This document shows positions 24,317 to 33,922 of a DNA stretch of 64,000 nucleotides, in pieces. Numbering within the stretch: position 1 is the stretch's first letter; each line of letters opens with the position of its first letter. Both the position numbers and the translations under genes were made by a program. The notes below the pieces were generated by a model. It was not told the DNA's origin. It saw nothing but the letters and a program-made list of their open reading frames with translations, and ran no database searches. The stretch comes from Bacillus sp. NEB1478 (lineage in GTDB: Bacteria; Bacillota; Bacilli; Bacillales; Fictibacillaceae), in the NCBI RefSeq assembly GCF_031582965.1, contig NZ_CP134049.1:372001-436000 (forward strand). The letters run 5' to 3'.

Positions 24317-26113
24317 ATGAAAAGTATATTGTACATTACTAAACAGCTTTACCAGTTTACTGGGAATGTACTTATCATAAACATATTTGCTATTGCCTTG
24401 GTAAGTATGTTAGAAGGAATAGGATTAATTTTATTAGTTCCAATGCTGCAGATTAGTAAAGTAATAGATGTCGATCAAACCTTTACATCATCTGTAACAT
24501 TAAATAAGTTATTTAATGCAGTTGATTCACTGCCAGATCGTTATGCATTGTTAATAATACTTTTCCTTTTTGTTATGTTAGTAAGCGGGCAAGCAATTTT
24601 GAAGCGTAGTTTAGCTCTACGTAATATAAAGATTCATGTACGTTTTATCAACCAGCTTAGATTAAATACTTATAAAGGATTATTAGAAGCGAATTGGCTT
24701 TTTTGCATGAAAAAAAGAAAATCAGACTTCATTAATGTAATGACCGATGATATTGGTAGAGTTATGAGTGGAACGAATTTATTTTTACAATTACTAACTT
24801 CTATAGTATTTACTGCGATCCAATTGATAATAGCCTTTTGGTTATCTCCCAAAATAACTGCATTTGTATTATGTACAGGAGGCATTCTAGCCTATGTTTT
24901 GAAAAAAAATCTTCAAAATTCTAAAAAAGCAGGTTTAAAGAAATCTGAAATATCTAAGAGCTATATAGGTGGTCTCACTGAAAATTTTAGTGGAATAAAA
25001 GATATTAAGTGTAATAATTTAGAAGCCTCAAGGTACTTATGGCTTAAAAATTGGTGTGAAAGTATTGAAAAGGAACAAATTCAATTTGTTAAACTATTAA
25101 ACAACTCCCAATTATTTTATAAAATTATGTCAGCTTTTTTAATAGCAATTCTTATTATGATTTCAGTTACTCTTTTTCAAGATCAGCCTACCCAATTATT
25201 ATTAATCATTCTAATTTTCTCACGACTGTGGCCAAGGTTTATGGGTATTCAAACATACCTGCAACAAATATACAATAGTATACCTGCATTTAAATCTTTG
25301 CTACATTTACAATCTGAAAGTACAAAGGCAAGTGAACAGATTATAAATAGAAATGTCCCAATTATCCCTAAAAAAATTAATCGTAAAATAGAGTGTAAAA
25401 ATGTTAACTTCAGTTATGACTCTAAAGCAAAGTATGATTTAAAGAATATTAACGTAAAAATTAATGCAAATGAGATGACAGCTATTGTAGGACGATCTGG
25501 TGCAGGAAAAAGTACACTGACCGATATTTTAATGGGACTTATTCAGCCAAATGAAGGTGAAGTTCTTATAGACGGAGAGCTTGTTACAAAAGAAGACTTA
25601 TTGTCGATAAGGAAAGCTATAAGTTATGTCCCACAAGATCCTTTTTTATTTAATGGAAGTATAAGAGATAATCTATTATTAATTGATCCAAATGCTAGTG
25701 AAGAACAAATGTTAAATGCTTTAAAATTTGCATCCGCTGATTTTGTGTTTACCCTTACTAATGGTCTCGATACATTAATTGGTGATAGAGGTGTAAAGTT
25801 TTCTGGAGGAGAAAGACAAAGAATTGTATTAGCACGGGCAATTTTAAGGAATCCATCTGTATTGATTTTAGATGAAGCTACCAGTGCTTTAGATTCTGAG
25901 AATGAAGCAAAAATACAAGAAGCCTTGGAAAAGTTAAAAGGAAAGATGACTATTATTGTAATTGCACATCGATTATCTACAATTCGTAACGCAGATCAAA
26001 TCATTGTATTAGAAAATGGTCAGGTAATACAAAATGGAAACTTCAAAGTACTGGCTAAAGAAAAACAAAAGACGTTCAGTTTTTTACTGGAGAAACAAAT
26101 GGTCATAAAGTAG
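24317..26113 (+). CDS. ABC exporter (fused permease and ATPase) of lasso cluster
   Basis: A 598-residue half-transporter. Six helices lie in about 1-310, and the ATPase has Walker A VGRSGAGKST (about 391-400), Q-loop SYVPQDPF, signature FSGGERQR, Walker B VLILDEATSALD and switch IAHRLST. There is no N-terminal peptidase domain, as expected where B2 removes the leader. It probably exports the mature lasso peptide and gives self-protection. The ATG lies after GGAGG, and the stop is followed by the eps promoter. Confidence 0.93.
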   Translation: MKSILYITKQLYQFTGNVLIINIFAIALVSMLEGIGLILLVPMLQISKVIDVDQTFTSSVTLNKLFNAVDSLPDRYALLIILFLFVMLVSGQAILKRSLALRNIKIHVRFINQLRLNTYKGLLEANWLFCMKKRKSDFINVMTDDIGRVMSGTNLFLQLLTSIVFTAIQLIIAFWLSPKITAFVLCTGGILAYVLKKNLQNSKKAGLKKSEISKSYIGGLTENFSGIKDIKCNNLEASRYLWLKNWCESIEKEQIQFVKLLNNSQLFYKIMSAFLIAILIMISVTLFQDQPTQLLLIILIFSRLWPRFMGIQTYLQQIYNSIPAFKSLLHLQSESTKASEQIINRNVPIIPKKINRKIECKNVNFSYDSKAKYDLKNINVKINANEMTAIVGRSGAGKSTLTDILMGLIQPNEGEVLIDGELVTKEDLLSIRKAISYVPQDPFLFNGSIRDNLLLIDPNASEEQMLNALKFASADFVFTLTNGLDTLIGDRGVKFSGGERQRIVLARAILRNPSVLILDEATSALDSENEAKIQEALEKLKGKMTIIVIAHRLSTIRNADQIIVLENGQVIQNGNFKVLAKEKQKTFSFLLEKQMVIK

Positions 26114-26135
26114 TGAACAAAACGAACTATTTTAG

Positions 26136-26164
26136 TTGACTTGTTCTTTATATAGAACTATAAT
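26136..26164 (+). promoter_or_regulatory. eps promoter with SinR-type operator filling the spacer
   Basis: -35 TTGACT (26136-26141), a 17-nt spacer, -10 TATAAT (26159-26164). GTTCTTTATATAGAAC (26143-26158) fills the spacer, the same arrangement as at 17519-17547. Confidence 0.85.
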
Positions 26165-26245
26165 AAGGATATTATATATGGAAATTACATCATTTTGTCG
26201 ATAAAAGAATCTTTTATGCAGCAAAATATTTTTTTTACTCATTTA

Positions 26246-26261
26246 GTTCTTTATTTAGAAC
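26246..26261 (+). promoter_or_regulatory. Second SinR-type operator in the eps leader
   Basis: GTTCTTTATTTAGAAC lies about 75 nt inside the predicted transcript and 46 nt before the epsA start. Two sites could allow looping or a roadblock. Confidence 0.75.
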
Positions 26262-26306
26262 ATTCTTATAAGATGAGATGAAGTCATATTTAATAAGGTG
26301 GTTTTT

Positions 26307-27038
26307 ATGACGGATCAAAATGGAAGTGTAAACAAAAATAAGTCGAAGGTAAAAGAAATTGATTTAAAAGAGATATTTACAGTATTAAAAAGAAAAATCT
26401 GGATTGTTGTTTTATCTGCCATGATATTAACGGTATGCGGTGGAATTTACAATAAATATACTACCTCGTATTTATATCAATCTTCTACGCGTCTCTTAAT
26501 CAAGGCTAATGCAGACCAAATGAAAACCCTAGTGGTCATGGTAAAAGATCCGGCAATCATGGAAAAGGTTATTTCGAATTTAAAGCTTCCTAGATCCCCT
26601 GAAGGATTAGCATCACAGATTTCAGTAGAAAACATTGGTGAATCTCAGGTTGTTTTAATAACAGTTGTGGATACTAACTCAACTAATGCAGCTATGATTG
26701 CAAATGTTACTGCCAATATTTTTAAAGAGGAAGTTTCAAAAATACTAAATTTTAATGATATTCAATCATTAAAAGAAGCACAAGAAAATCCATATCCGAT
26801 TAATGATAATAAACATCGTTTTTTATTTATTTCAATGGTAATGGGAATTGTTATTGGGATTGGATTGGTATTTTTCTTAAATTCTTTAGATGAAACAGTA
26901 AAAAAAGAAGAAGATATTGAAGAATTAATTGGATTGCCTGTAATAGGTAATATTTCAAAAATAACAAAGAAAAACTTAAAGACTGACATTAACAAAATTG
27001 AAGAAATGAAAGTAAGGGGTGAAACAGTTGGGATTTAA
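26307..27038 (+). CDS. epsA: Wzz/BY-kinase activator, chain-length modulator (EpsA-like)
   Basis: A 243-residue membrane protein of the CapA/Wzz plan. One helix lies at about residues 28-45 (IWIVVLSAMILTVCGGI), followed by an extracytoplasmic Wzz domain (YQSSTRLLI, INDNKHRFLF), a second helix at about 168-188, and a short cytoplasmic tail (EDIEELIGLPVIGNI) that activates the tyrosine kinase. The ATG at 26307 follows AAGGTGG; GTG at 26298 would overlap that site. First gene of the eps operon, overlapping epsB by 11 nt. It controls polysaccharide export and chain length at the membrane. Confidence 0.88.
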   Translation: MTDQNGSVNKNKSKVKEIDLKEIFTVLKRKIWIVVLSAMILTVCGGIYNKYTTSYLYQSSTRLLIKANADQMKTLVVMVKDPAIMEKVISNLKLPRSPEGLASQISVENIGESQVVLITVVDTNSTNAAMIANVTANIFKEEVSKILNFNDIQSLKEAQENPYPINDNKHRFLFISMVMGIVIGIGLVFFLNSLDETVKKEEDIEELIGLPVIGNISKITKKNLKTDINKIEEMKVRGETVGI

Positions 27039-27714
27039 TAAAAGAAATCCTGTTGCTGCAAAAATGAGAAGTTTGCTTTCCTATTCCAACCCTTATTCTA
27101 ATATAGCTGAGCAATATCGAAGTACGCGAACTAATTTATTTTTTCTTACAAAAAAAAGTGAAAAGAAAATTTTGCTGGTTACATCTCCAAAAAAAGGAGC
27201 AGGTAAAACAACGACACTTGTCAATCTTGCTATATCCATGGTTAAAGGTAATGAGAAAGTGCTGATCATTGATGCGAATTTTAGAAACCCTTCTATCCAT
27301 ACAATTCTTAAACTACAGAATAGAAAGGGTTTAATAGATGTAGTCAAAGGAGTCCATTCTTTTGAAAATGCAGTTCATAAAACCTATATTGAAGGCTTAG
27401 ATGTTTTAACAAGCGGTGATACGCGGACCAGTGCATTAGAAGAACTTGGTACTAAAAATATGAGTAATTTGTTAGAGAATATCTCATCTATATACGACAC
27501 CATATTAATAGATGCTCCCTCCGTACTGGAAGCAGCTGAAGCGAGATTTCTTGCTAGTAAAAGTGATGGTGTTATTCTAATTACAAATAAATATGTAACC
27601 AAGATCGAAGAAATTGCAAAAACCCAAAAAGCACTTGAAGTTGCTAAAGCCAATATTATTGGTGTGGTGTTGAACGAAAAGAATACTTCGTGGCTTGAAG
27701 AATATTTTTTTTAA
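27028..27714 (+). CDS. epsB: Tyrosine-protein kinase of the CpsD/CapB type (EpsB-like)
   Basis: A 228-residue BY-kinase. Walker A is TSPKKGAGKTTT (about residues 52-63), Walker A' is VLIIDANFRNP and Walker B is TILIDAPSV. The C-terminus (SWLEEYFF) has one Tyr rather than a Tyr cluster, so autophosphorylation may be limited. The start is a TTG at 27028, eight bases after AAGGGG; a GTG at 27019 would overlap that site. The partner is the EpsA-like protein. A SinR-type palindrome and an EAR-like RNA follow before epsC. Confidence 0.88.
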   Translation: MGFNKRNPVAAKMRSLLSYSNPYSNIAEQYRSTRTNLFFLTKKSEKKILLVTSPKKGAGKTTTLVNLAISMVKGNEKVLIIDANFRNPSIHTILKLQNRKGLIDVVKGVHSFENAVHKTYIEGLDVLTSGDTRTSALEELGTKNMSNLLENISSIYDTILIDAPSVLEAAEARFLASKSDGVILITNKYVTKIEEIAKTQKALEVAKANIIGVVLNEKNTSWLEEYFF

Positions 27715-27720
27715 CATTAC

Positions 27721-27736
27721 GTTCTTTATTTAGAAC
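27721..27736 (+). promoter_or_regulatory. SinR-type operator between epsB and epsC
   Basis: GTTCTTTATTTAGAAC lies 7 nt after the epsB stop and just before the EAR-like RNA. No strong promoter is visible around it. Confidence 0.7.
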
Positions 27737-27760
27737 GTTTCGTTTGATAATAAGAATTTA

Positions 27761-27885
27761 TGTCGGTGATGTCTGCTTACCGTTAAAAACGCAGGCACTC
27801 GATCATGCTGTGGGTTGGATGACCTTAGACGCTAGTCGTCGGTGGTGTGATGTGAGGACGGGTTGAATGCCCATTTTTTATTTTA
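27761..27885 (+). ncRNA. EAR-like (eps-associated) antitermination RNA
   Basis: The epsB-epsC gap of 266 nt holds a G-rich, structured non-coding block beginning TGTCGGTGATGTCTGC and ending near GGACGGGTTGAATGCCCA, unlike the AT-rich surroundings. The Bacillus EAR element sits in exactly this place and promotes read-through of terminators within the long eps operon. Recognition is from position and general sequence feel; I could not fold or compare it. Two candidate intra-operon terminators follow downstream (30708-30740 and 45266-45294). Confidence 0.75.
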
Positions 27886-27980
27886 AAGTTTTTAAAGATC
27901 GGTTCTTTCAGAGAGTATATCTTTAAGAACTTTAAAAATTAATTTTTTTAAAAAAACTTGTAATAGAAAGGAGGAGAATA

Positions 27981-29807
27981 ATGACCTACAAACAGAGAAT
28001 GTCGTTATTTTTAATGATTGACTCATGTATAGTCTTAACAGCCATTTATTTTAGCCTATTTTTAGTCAGTGCTGATATTCATGTCATAACACCAATGGTC
28101 TCATTAAGTGCAATGGCGATAATGCTCGGCCATCATTTTTTTGCACTAAAATTCAAACTTTATAAAAAGGTTTGGGAATATGCAAGTGTCGGTGAACTTA
28201 TCATTATATTTAATGTAGTGACATGCTCAATCATTGCCGGTGGTTTATTTCAGCAATTTGTACTAAAAGAAGCACACTTTCGTCTCCTTTTAGTTGCATG
28301 GCTTCTTCATATGCTGCTGATCGGAGGTTCTCGTTTTTGCTGGAGGTTATATCGAGATTCTCTTATGAAAAAAGCAGATAACAGAAAAAGAACTTTAATT
28401 ATTGGAGCTGGCTCTGCAGGAACTATGGTAGCAAGGCAATTATTAAAGAATAAAGAGTCTGATTTATTGCCAGTAGGATTTATTGATGATGATAGTAAAA
28501 AACATAATCTTGATATTTATGGTATCCCTGTTTTCGGTGGTGTTGAGAAATTAGAGGGAATCGTTCAAGAAGAGAATATTGAGAATATCGTGATTTCCAT
28601 ACCATCACTAAGAAAACAAGAGTTAAATATCATTTTCCAGGAATGTGCCAAAACAAAAGCAAAAACAAAAATACTCCCAATGCTAGAAGATTTAGTAACC
28701 GGAAAAGTATCTGTAAACCAGTTTAGAGAAGTGCGAGTTGAAGATTTGTTAGGAAGAGATCCAGTGGAATTAGATCTTGAAAGTATTTCCGATTATGTAA
28801 CGAATAAGGTTGTTTTAGTAACAGGTGCTGGTGGTTCAATAGGTTCGGAGATTTGCCGTCAAATTTCTAAATTTAAACCAAAGCAACTAGTTCTCTTAGG
28901 GCACGGTGAAAATAGCATTTATTCTATTGAAATGAATTTAAAAGAAATTTATAAAGATTGCGATATACAATTCATTACTGAAATTGCTGAGTTGCAGGAT
29001 GCTAAGAAAATGATGGATGTAATGCATACATATCGGCCAGATGTAGTCTACCATGCTGCTGCACATAAGCATGTACCGCTAATGGAACGAAATCCCGAAG
29101 AAGCTTTAAAAAACAACATACTTGGAACATTAAATGCTGCTACTGCTGCTAGCTGGAGCGGGGTTCAAACATTCGTGATGATTTCTTCAGATAAAGCGGT
29201 TAATCCCACAAGTGTGATGGGGGCTACAAAGCGATTAGCAGAAATGATTATTCAGGATTTAAATAATAAAAGTGAGACGAAATTTGTAGCTGTTCGGTTT
29301 GGCAATGTCTTAGGCAGCAGAGGAAGCGTAATTCCTTTTTTTAAACAACAAATTGAAAAAGGCGGTCCTGTAACGGTTACACATCCAGATATGATCCGTT
29401 ACTTCATGACGATTCCTGAAGCTTCACGGCTTGTCATTCAAGCAGGAGCATTAGCTAAAGGCGGAGAGATATTTGTATTAGACATGGGAGAGCCAGTAAA
29501 GATAGTAGACCTTGCCAAGAATCTAATAAAATTATCGGGTTATTCCACTGATGAGATACACATTGAATTTACTGGTATTAGACCTGGTGAGAAGTTGTTT
29601 GAAGAATTATTGGAAAAAGAAGAAATACACAATGAACAAATTTATCCAAAAATTTATATCGGAAAAACATCTCATTTGTATATAGAAGAAATTGAAGAAC
29701 TATTAAACACTTTTCCAGATATGGACAAAGAAAAGTTGCGCGAAAAGTTATTAAAACTAGCTAACCAAAGAGAAACGTCGGAATCATTAATGACATTGTC
29801 AAGCTAA
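27981..29807 (+). CDS. epsC: UDP-sugar 4,6-dehydratase / epimerase, membrane-bound (EpsC-like)
   Basis: A 608-residue CapD/PglF-type enzyme. Four N-terminal helices (1-120), a CoA-binding-like Rossmann segment [17 protein letters not shown] (about 139-155), then the catalytic short-chain dehydrogenase domain with [17 protein letters not shown] (about 276-292), [10 protein letters not shown] and [17 protein letters not shown]. In the last motif Met replaces the usual Tyr of YxxxK, as in this subfamily. It most likely makes UDP-4-keto-6-deoxy-GlcNAc, which EpsN and EpsM then turn into the diacetamido sugar (bacillosamine) loaded by EpsL. AGGAGG precedes the ATG. Confidence 0.92.
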   Translation: MTYKQRMSLFLMIDSCIVLTAIYFSLFLVSADIHVITPMVSLSAMAIMLGHHFFALKFKLYKKVWEYASVGELIIIFNVVTCSIIAGGLFQQFVLKEAHFRLLLVAWLLHMLLIGGSRFCWRLYRDSLMKKADNRKRTLIIGAGSAGTMVARQLLKNKESDLLPVGFIDDDSKKHNLDIYGIPVFGGVEKLEGIVQEENIENIVISIPSLRKQELNIIFQECAKTKAKTKILPMLEDLVTGKVSVNQFREVRVEDLLGRDPVELDLESISDYVTNKVVLVTGAGGSIGSEICRQISKFKPKQLVLLGHGENSIYSIEMNLKEIYKDCDIQFITEIAELQDAKKMMDVMHTYRPDVVYHAAAHKHVPLMERNPEEALKNNILGTLNAATAASWSGVQTFVMISSDKAVNPTSVMGATKRLAEMIIQDLNNKSETKFVAVRFGNVLGSRGSVIPFFKQQIEKGGPVTVTHPDMIRYFMTIPEASRLVIQAGALAKGGEIFVLDMGEPVKIVDLAKNLIKLSGYSTDEIHIEFTGIRPGEKLFEELLEKEEIHNEQIYPKIYIGKTSHLYIEEIEELLNTFPDMDKEKLREKLLKLANQRETSESLMTLSS

Positions 29808-29818
29808 AGGAGAATTCT

Positions 29819-30703
29819 ATGAAAGTAAAAAAAGCGATTATTCCAGCAGCGGGTCTCGGAACACGATTTTTACCAGCAACAAAAGCAATGCCTAAAGAAA
29901 TGCTTCCAATCGTTGATAAGCCTACAATTCAATATATCGTTGAAGAGGCTGTTCAATCAGGAATTGAAGATATTATTATCGTAACTGGAAAAGGGAAAAG
30001 AGCAATTGAAGATCACTTTGATCATTCGTTTGAATTGGAACAAAACTTGTTAGAAAAGGGAAAGCTAGAATTGCTTGAAGAAGTACAGAAGTCATCAAAG
30101 CTAGTAGATATTCATTATATAAGACAAAAAGAACCAAAAGGCCTTGGGCATGCCATTTGGTGCGCACGAAAATTTATAGGAGATGAGCCATTCGCTGTCT
30201 TGCTTGGCGATGATATCGTAAAAGCTGAAAAACCATGTCTACAGCAAATGATTGAACAATATGAGCGATACCGTTCATCCATAATTGGAGTACAGGAAGT
30301 TCCTGATAATCAAGTGTCTCGCTATGGCATTGTGAGCGGGAAAAGCTTAACAGATCGATTATATTCAGTTAATCATTTAGTTGAGAAGCCAAAACAAAAT
30401 GAAGCACCTTCTAATATTGCGATTATGGGACGTTATATATTAAATCCAAGAATCTTTGATTTGTTAGCCAATCAAAGACCTGGTGCTGGCGGTGAGATCC
30501 AATTAACGGATGCAATTGCAGAGCTGAATCATTTCGAAGCCATTTATGCTTATAACTTTGAAGGAACGAGGTATGATGTCGGAGAAAAGCTGGGTTATAT
30601 TCAAACAACGATAGATTTTGCACTTCAGCAGGATGAATTAAAATATGATCTTTTGAATTACTTCGCACAAATCCTTACAAAGGAGCAGATCAATATTAAT
30701 TAA
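29819..30703 (+). CDS. galU: UTP-glucose-1-phosphate uridylyltransferase
   Basis: A 294-residue GalU/GtaB-type enzyme. The nucleotide-binding opening is [19 protein letters not shown] (residues 9-27), with VEKPK at about 192 and [10 protein letters not shown] near 226. It makes UDP-glucose for polysaccharide synthesis. It follows epsC by 11 nt. Its presence inside the eps operon is an addition relative to the Bacillus subtilis operon, where UDP-glucose is made from a distant gene. A terminator-like hairpin follows. Confidence 0.95.
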   Translation: MKVKKAIIPAAGLGTRFLPATKAMPKEMLPIVDKPTIQYIVEEAVQSGIEDIIIVTGKGKRAIEDHFDHSFELEQNLLEKGKLELLEEVQKSSKLVDIHYIRQKEPKGLGHAIWCARKFIGDEPFAVLLGDDIVKAEKPCLQQMIEQYERYRSSIIGVQEVPDNQVSRYGIVSGKSLTDRLYSVNHLVEKPKQNEAPSNIAIMGRYILNPRIFDLLANQRPGAGGEIQLTDAIAELNHFEAIYAYNFEGTRYDVGEKLGYIQTTIDFALQQDELKYDLLNYFAQILTKEQININ

Positions 30704-30707
30704 ACAA

Positions 30708-30740
30708 ACAGCCGGTGATGATAACCGTGCTGTATTTTTT
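30708..30740 (+). terminator. Terminator-like hairpin inside the eps operon
   Basis: Stem ACAGC (30708-30712) with GCTGT (30729-30733), an inner GGT/ACC pairing, then ATTTTTT. It lies between galU and epsD in an otherwise continuous operon, a possible target of EAR-mediated read-through. Confidence 0.65.
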
Positions 30741-30764
30741 ATGCAAAATAAAGGATGAGCCAGG

Positions 30765-31916
30765 ATGAAAAAAATTTTGTTATGTGCGACTGTTGATTAT
30801 CATTTTAAAGCCTTTCATATACCACTAATGAAATGGTGTAAAGAACAAGGTTGGGAAGTTCATGTGGCAGCATCAGGAACGATGAACCTTCCATTTGTGG
30901 ATAAAAAGTATAACATTTCTATTCAGCGTTCGCCTTTTCATCCCAAAAATATTCAAGCATATCAATCTCTTAAATCAATTATTTGTGAAAATGATTTTGA
31001 TATCATCCATTGTCACACTCCGATGGGAGGAGTTCTTACTCGATTAGCTGCGCGAAAAGCAAGAAAAAAGGGTGCGAAAGTTTTATATACGGCACATGGC
31101 TTTCATTTCTATAAAGGAGCACCTATTGCTAATTGGCTAATCTACTATCCTATTGAAAGGGTTCTATCATCTATTACAGATTGTCTAATTACAATTAATA
31201 ACGAAGATTACAATTTATCTCGCAAACATAGATTCTCTGCAGAACAAATTAAGCATGTTCATGGTGTAGGAGTAGATACGAATCTCTTTAAACCAGTAAG
31301 TATGGAACAAAAGCTAAGTTTAAGAGGAGAATTCAGTTATAAAAAAAATGATTTTCTTATGTTCTATGCAGCAGAATTTAATAAGAACAAAAATCAGCAA
31401 ATGTTAATACAAGCAATATCTTTATTAAAAGATAAAATACCACATGCAAAACTTTTACTGGCAGGAACAGGTCCATTACTAGAGGAATGCAAAAAATTAG
31501 CTGCTCGTCTTGGTGTTATGGAATGTATTGATTTTTTAGGATATCGAGAGGATTTATCTATGATTTTACCAATGTGTGATCTTGCGGTGGCATCAAGTTT
31601 GCGTGAAGGATTGCCAGTTAACGTTATGGAAGCTATGGCTTGTGAACTGCCGGTTATCGCGACACTTAATCGAGGTCATAAAGAGTTAGTACTAAATAAT
31701 AAAACCGGTTGGGTATTAGAGAGTGATAACACAAAAGAAATAGCTTCAAAAATCATTAGAATTGCTGAAGATAGAATGTTGATCCAATCGTTTGGGAAAA
31801 AAGGACGCCAGATGATTCAAAACAAATATACGGTTAACAAAGTGCTTGAACAGAATATTTCCATTTATAAGGCTTATATGGAAGGGTTGGAAAAAAGAGA
31901 ATGGATAGCCCAATAA
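30765..31916 (+). CDS. epsD: Glycosyltransferase family 4 (EpsD-like)
   Basis: A 383-residue GT-B enzyme. The N-terminal opening KILLCATVDYHFKAFHIPLM, HCHTPMGGVLTRLAARKARK and TAHGFHFYKGAP match EpsD-type transferases. The C-terminal donor site is SSLREGLPVNVMEAMACELP (about residues 276-295), with the E-x7-E pattern. It adds a sugar (in EpsD, HexNAc) to the lipid-linked primer at the cytoplasmic face. The ATG lies after AGGATGAG. It overlaps the next transferase by 16 nt. Confidence 0.9.
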   Translation: MKKILLCATVDYHFKAFHIPLMKWCKEQGWEVHVAASGTMNLPFVDKKYNISIQRSPFHPKNIQAYQSLKSIICENDFDIIHCHTPMGGVLTRLAARKARKKGAKVLYTAHGFHFYKGAPIANWLIYYPIERVLSSITDCLITINNEDYNLSRKHRFSAEQIKHVHGVGVDTNLFKPVSMEQKLSLRGEFSYKKNDFLMFYAAEFNKNKNQQMLIQAISLLKDKIPHAKLLLAGTGPLLEECKKLAARLGVMECIDFLGYREDLSMILPMCDLAVASSLREGLPVNVMEAMACELPVIATLNRGHKELVLNNKTGWVLESDNTKEIASKIIRIAEDRMLIQSFGKKGRQMIQNKYTVNKVLEQNISIYKAYMEGLEKREWIAQ

Positions 31917-33010
31917 GAATTCTGCACGTCGTTGTAAACATGAACCGTGGTGGTGCTGAAACACTGATTATGAATCTTTATCGGAATATTGATCGATCGA
32001 AAGTACAATTCGATTTTTTAACAAGTAAAAAAGGTGTCTTTGATTCTGAAATTACCCGGTTAGGCGGAAGAATTTATAGAATTCCTTATGTAACAGAAAT
32101 CGGACACATTAAATATATAAAGTCATTAGATTATTTTTTCAAAGCTCATAAAGACTATAAAATTGTACATTCTCACATGGATAAGATGAGTGGGCTTGTT
32201 CTCCAATCCGCAGCAAAAGCAGGGATCCCATGTAGGGTTTCTCATAGTCATAACACAAATAGTGAGGGTGGAAGTATAGCTAAACTTTATAAATGGTATG
32301 CAGGGAATAAAATCAATAAAAGTGCTACTCACAAGATAGCATGTTCACAGAAAGCAGCAAATTGGCTCTTTCGTAAAAATGCGAATGAAGCATTCATATT
32401 AAAAAACGGAATCGATTGTAATAAGTTTGAATTCTCAAATGACATAAGGGAAAAAGTAAGGAAAGAATTAGGAATACCCGAAGATTACTTTGTGGTTGGT
32501 CATGTAGGGAGATTTAATAAGCAAAAGAATCATCATTTTCTAATTGATATTTTTGCTGAATCATTAAAAGAAAATCATAAATCCATACTTCTATTAGTTG
32601 GAGAGGGCAGCTTACTTCCTGCGATTAAAAAGAAGGTAGATGATCTGCATCTCAATGACTGTGTGAAGTTCTTAGGGGTACGAGATGATGTAAATCATTT
32701 ATTTCAGGCATTTGATGTATTTGTTTTCCCTTCATTTCATGAGGGTTTGCCAGTAACTCTTATAGAAGCTCAATGTTCAGGTCTTCCATGTCTTATCTCA
32801 GATACTATTACAAGTGAGGTGGATATGGGCTTGGAAATGGTAAAAAGGTTACCAATAAATAGTATAAACAAATGGAAAGCATCATTAAAATCTGTAAGGA
32901 GCTCAGTATTAAGAAATCATCATACAAAAACAGCCTTAAAAAACAATGGATATGATATTAACACTGCAGCAAGTCTAACCCAGGATTTGTATTTGAAGTT
33001 GGTGAGGTAA
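31901..33010 (+). CDS. epsF: Glycosyltransferase family 4 (EpsF-like)
   Basis: 369 residues. ILHVVVNMNRGGAETLIMN at the N-terminus and VSHSHN (about 108) are characteristic of EpsF-type GT4 enzymes. The donor site is SFHEGLPVTLIEAQCSGLPC (about 276-295). The C-terminal helix region is shorter than in the neighbour. The gene starts within the end of epsD. A paralogue of the same opening (MNRAGTETMLMNIYRN) is encoded at 35067-36221. Sugar specificity cannot be read. Confidence 0.88.
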   Translation: MDSPIRILHVVVNMNRGGAETLIMNLYRNIDRSKVQFDFLTSKKGVFDSEITRLGGRIYRIPYVTEIGHIKYIKSLDYFFKAHKDYKIVHSHMDKMSGLVLQSAAKAGIPCRVSHSHNTNSEGGSIAKLYKWYAGNKINKSATHKIACSQKAANWLFRKNANEAFILKNGIDCNKFEFSNDIREKVRKELGIPEDYFVVGHVGRFNKQKNHHFLIDIFAESLKENHKSILLLVGEGSLLPAIKKKVDDLHLNDCVKFLGVRDDVNHLFQAFDVFVFPSFHEGLPVTLIEAQCSGLPCLISDTITSEVDMGLEMVKRLPINSINKWKASLKSVRSSVLRNHHTKTALKNNGYDINTAASLTQDLYLKLVR

Positions 33011-33015
33011 TACAT

Positions 33016-33900
33016 ATGAAGCAATTAACTGTGTTCACGCCTACCTTTAATCGAGCGTATTGCCTAAATAAATGTTATGAAAGTCTAAAACAACAAACGA
33101 GTAAAGACTTTATTTGGTTAGTAATCGACGATGGTTCTACAGATGATACAAAAGATCTGGTACAAAGTTGGATCGATGAAAAAGCGATTCAAATTAGTTA
33201 TCATTGGCAGAAGAATCAAGGGATGCATGGCGCACATAATACAGCATATGAACTCATTGAAACAGAATTAAATGTGTGTATCGATTCCGATGATTATATG
33301 CCAGAGGATGCTGTTGAAAAAATCCTTACATTTTGGAATAAGTATGGAAGTGATCAAGTAAGTGGAATTATTGCTCTTGATTCCGATACTGAAAACCAAA
33401 TCATTGGCTCAAAGTTACCAGATCATATAAAGCATTCTACATTATTTGATTTATATAACAAACATAGTGTAACTGGAGATAAGAAGCTTGTTTATCGTTC
33501 GGAACTAGCGAAGAAAAATCCATATCCTGTATTTGAAAATGAAAAGTATGTTGGATTAGCTTATAAATATTACATGCTAGATAAAGAGTTTAACATGTTG
33601 CTCATGAATGAGGTCCTATGTTGCGTAGAGTATTTACCGGACGGTTCTTCCTTAAATATGATGAACCAATATCGGAGAAACCCAAGAGGCTTTGCTTTTT
33701 ATCGTAAAGAGCTCATGAAGTTACCTTTTGCAAGTCTCTCATTTAAATTTAGGCAGGCTATCCACTTTGTGTCCAGCAATCTATTAATGAAAAACTGGAA
33801 ATTTCTTAATGATACACCAAGAAAAGACTTAACAATATTGGCTATACCCTTTGGTTTTTTATTATATCTTTATATATCGAATAAGACAAAAACAGTCTGA
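33016..33900 (+). CDS. Glycosyltransferase family 2
   Basis: A 294-residue GT-A enzyme. LTVFTPTFNRAYCLNKCYES opens the fold, with IDDGSTDDT (about residues 38-46) for nucleotide binding and a D-x-D-like CIDSDDYMPEDA (about 88-99). It acts at the cytoplasmic membrane face on the growing repeat unit. It corresponds in position to epsE but does not have the EpsE opening as I remember it, so I give no symbol. A second activity of EpsE as a flagellar clutch therefore should not be assumed. Confidence 0.88.
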   Translation: MKQLTVFTPTFNRAYCLNKCYESLKQQTSKDFIWLVIDDGSTDDTKDLVQSWIDEKAIQISYHWQKNQGMHGAHNTAYELIETELNVCIDSDDYMPEDAVEKILTFWNKYGSDQVSGIIALDSDTENQIIGSKLPDHIKHSTLFDLYNKHSVTGDKKLVYRSELAKKNPYPVFENEKYVGLAYKYYMLDKEFNMLLMNEVLCCVEYLPDGSSLNMMNQYRRNPRGFAFYRKELMKLPFASLSFKFRQAIHFVSSNLLMKNWKFLNDTPRKDLTILAIPFGFLLYLYISNKTKTV

Positions 33901-33922
33901 TCTAAAAGAAGGGAAATAAAGA

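Noticed and set aside
30708..30740. End of the eps operon after galU
   Set aside because: Transferases continue in the same direction after 25 nt without a new promoter, so I treat the hairpin as intra-operon.
33016..33900. EpsE with flagellar clutch function
   Set aside because: It is a GT2 enzyme in a similar position, but its opening differs from EpsE as I remember it, so the clutch role is not supported.
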